DNA of 64,000 nt from Pempheris klunzingeri (lineage: Eukaryota; Chordata; Actinopteri; Acropomatiformes; Pempheridae). Of this stretch, positions 62,766-64,000 are shown piece after piece (the first letter of the stretch is position 1; each line of letters begins with the position of its first letter). Location of the stretch: positions 8,707,221 through 8,771,220 of the forward strand of contig NC_092027.1 of the NCBI RefSeq assembly GCF_042242105.1, in the 5' to 3' direction. A program made the position numbers and the translations under genes. The notes under the pieces were generated by a model. It was not told the DNA's origin. It ran no database searches and worked only from the letters and a program-made list of their open reading frames with translations.

Positions 62766-63297
62766 TCAGTGCAACAATAGCAGTAATGAAAATGGGACTA
62801 GCAATGAGAGGATTGAGAGGGATGTAGCTGCCACTGCAGAGTTTGTCCGTACACTCTTCTGGACGTCTGGCAGGATTACCACTGGGTCATCTGCTTGAAG
62901 GTGGGAGATAAAGAAGACAAATTAGTACCGCATATTTACACCCCAACATAATCCTGAGTGTAGCCGAATTGTTTTAAGGTCAGGGATAATTAGAGAGAAC
63001 ACAGGGTTGGCCAACATACCTGCAGGCAGTCTGTTGGATGGATTGTGAGCCCCACCCCCAGCTCCAACCGTAGCCCCACCTGTGCCTCCTTTAGCCACTC
63101 TGGCCTCTTGAGAGCCTGAAAGAAAAGAAAAATGCCATCAATTACGCTGCTTGGATCTTGCAATAGCCTAACACGTATATCAGATGTGTTTGCACTGCTC
63201 TATTTACAACAAGGAGGGCAGTTAAACTCACCATCAGCAGCTACGACGTCCACCCTGAGCCTGAGGCACTCCTGTCCATGATGATGCAAAGGTTTGG
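62766..63297 (-). CDS. efna1: Ephrin-A1, last three coding exons (5' part outside window)
   Basis: Ephrin-A ligands are GPI-anchored cell-surface proteins that signal through EphA receptors. Minus-strand exons: 63297-63232, 63115-63020 and 62890-62766 (ending in TGA), with AG/GT borders and matching phases (1 and 1). The first encodes the end of the receptor-binding fold (SKPLHHHGQECLRLRVDVVA, where S depends on the previous exon). The second is a Gly/Ala-rich linker ending NPSNRLPA. The third starts DDPVVILPDVQKSVRTNS and ends in a hydrophobic run (SLSILSLLVPFSLLLLLH), the GPI-attachment signal. The NP..RL.ADDP pattern and KP.H.H...CLRL.V match ephrin-A1 better than A3 or A4. The N-terminal signal peptide and most of the ephrin domain lie beyond the right edge, so the a/b paralogue is not decided. 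Confidence 0.9.
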
Positions 63298-63392
63298 CTG
63301 CAGGGAAGAGAGAAGAAACAACGCAAGCGTTAATATCTTAACTAATGCACTTATCCTCCACTGGCCCCTTAATTCACCTTCATGCATGCACG

Positions 63393-63398
<6 letters not shown>

Positions 63399-63431
<33 letters not shown>
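63399..63431. repeat. (CA)n microsatellite in efna1 intron
   Basis: A short AC run in the intron upstream of the third-last efna1 exon. Confidence 0.9.
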
Positions 63432-63433
<2 letters not shown>

Positions 63434-63879
63434 GGCAACAGACAGACACAGGGACAAAGCTTTAGGACGCCATCTGTGACCAAGAGAAGTGTGTCTTGTC
63501 CTGCCGTTTATCTAATTACAGCCATGGTCAGGGTGACAACACTGCTTGCTCTTTGTGGTTACATTCTAGCAGGGATAGCATTGCAGAAAATTGGAAAACT
63601 GAGCCAACACCCCAGTTTATGTCCATGTTATGCTTCAAAGAGCTGGCCACCAGGACAATAGAAAAATATAGCAAAACTTTGACTCTAGCCTTACCTTCCT
63701 TATGAAGGTAGAGATTTTTAGCAATGCAGCAGGGCTTTATGGACGGCAATGATCACACGTCTGTCTCAGTATAACTGTAATGACTACACTGTGATATCTC
63801 TATAATAACTTCTAGACAGACTGCCATGACATTTTAAATAGACAGTCCTGGTGATCATGAAACTAAAGACTTTAGTGCT

Positions 63880-64000
63880 TCACTGACTGTTAGCACAACC
63901 ACGAGGCTGAGATTTGTGCTTTTGAGTCAAATATCTCAACAACTATAGGATGGATTGCTATTAAAGTTGGCGCAGACATTTGTGTCCCCCTCAAGATAGA
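63880..64000 (+). repeat. GCTAACATGC-type interspersed repeat, copy 3 (cut by window edge)
   Basis: Contains GTTAGCACAACCACGAGGCT, TCAAATATCTCAACAACTAT and AGGATGGATTGCTATTAAAG, all typical of the same family as copies 1 and 2. It lies in the efna1 intron and continues past the edge. Confidence 0.55.

Overview
This window is vertebrate nuclear DNA and almost certainly comes from a spiny-rayed (percomorph-type) teleost. The evidence is intron-split genes with GT/AG junctions, AT-rich introns, long (CA)n arrays, and repeat families typical of fish: Tc1-like transposons, hAT-type MITEs, an L2/CR1-group LINE tail, and GCTAACATGC-type interspersed repeats. There are no operons, CRISPR arrays, tRNA or rRNA genes, and no viral genes that I can support.

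Layout. (1) About 2.7-12.1 kb, minus strand: snx27, a PDZ-PX-FERM-like sorting nexin. Twelve coding exons can be followed from the start codon at 12011; the final C-terminal exon is not resolved. (2) 14.8-16.7 kb and 20.5-22.3 kb, minus strand: two complete S100 EF-hand genes, each with a TATA promoter, a non-coding first exon and two coding exons. The second is S100A1-like. (3) 22.6-28.7 kb: a repeat-rich stretch with a dead LINE reverse transcriptase, MITE-like repeats, a plus-strand remnant of a third S100 gene, and a frameshifted Tc1 transposase. (4) 29.6-44.0 kb, plus strand: trim46, a class I TRIM ubiquitin ligase and microtubule organiser, with 12 coding exons that join in frame to 798 residues, including a 20-codon first exon. 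(5) 44-54.2 kb: a gene-poor interval. (6) 54.3-55.1 kb, plus strand: dpm3, a small anchor subunit of dolichol-phosphate-mannose synthase. (7) 55.1-61.2 kb: gene-poor, with repeat copies. (8) 61.2-64 kb, minus strand: the last three coding exons and the 3' UTR of efna1, a GPI-anchored ephrin-A. The 5' part lies beyond the right edge.

The gene set corresponds to human chromosome 1q21.3 (SNX27, S100 cluster) joined directly to 1q22 (TRIM46, DPM3, EFNA1). KRTCAP2 and SLC50A1, which sit among the human 1q22 genes, were not seen here. These genes do not form one pathway. They share a chromosome block rather than a function.

I found no convincing new biological system. The most useful observations are the resolved trim46 first exon and a possible alternative first exon, the unusual snx27 C-terminus, the S100 remnant next to a truncated hAT copy, a hAT MITE with a perfect 8-bp target duplication, and candidate regulatory blocks in the gene-poor stretches. 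All exon boundaries are read by eye from splice signals, reading phase and remembered family sequences. No alignment or expression data were used.
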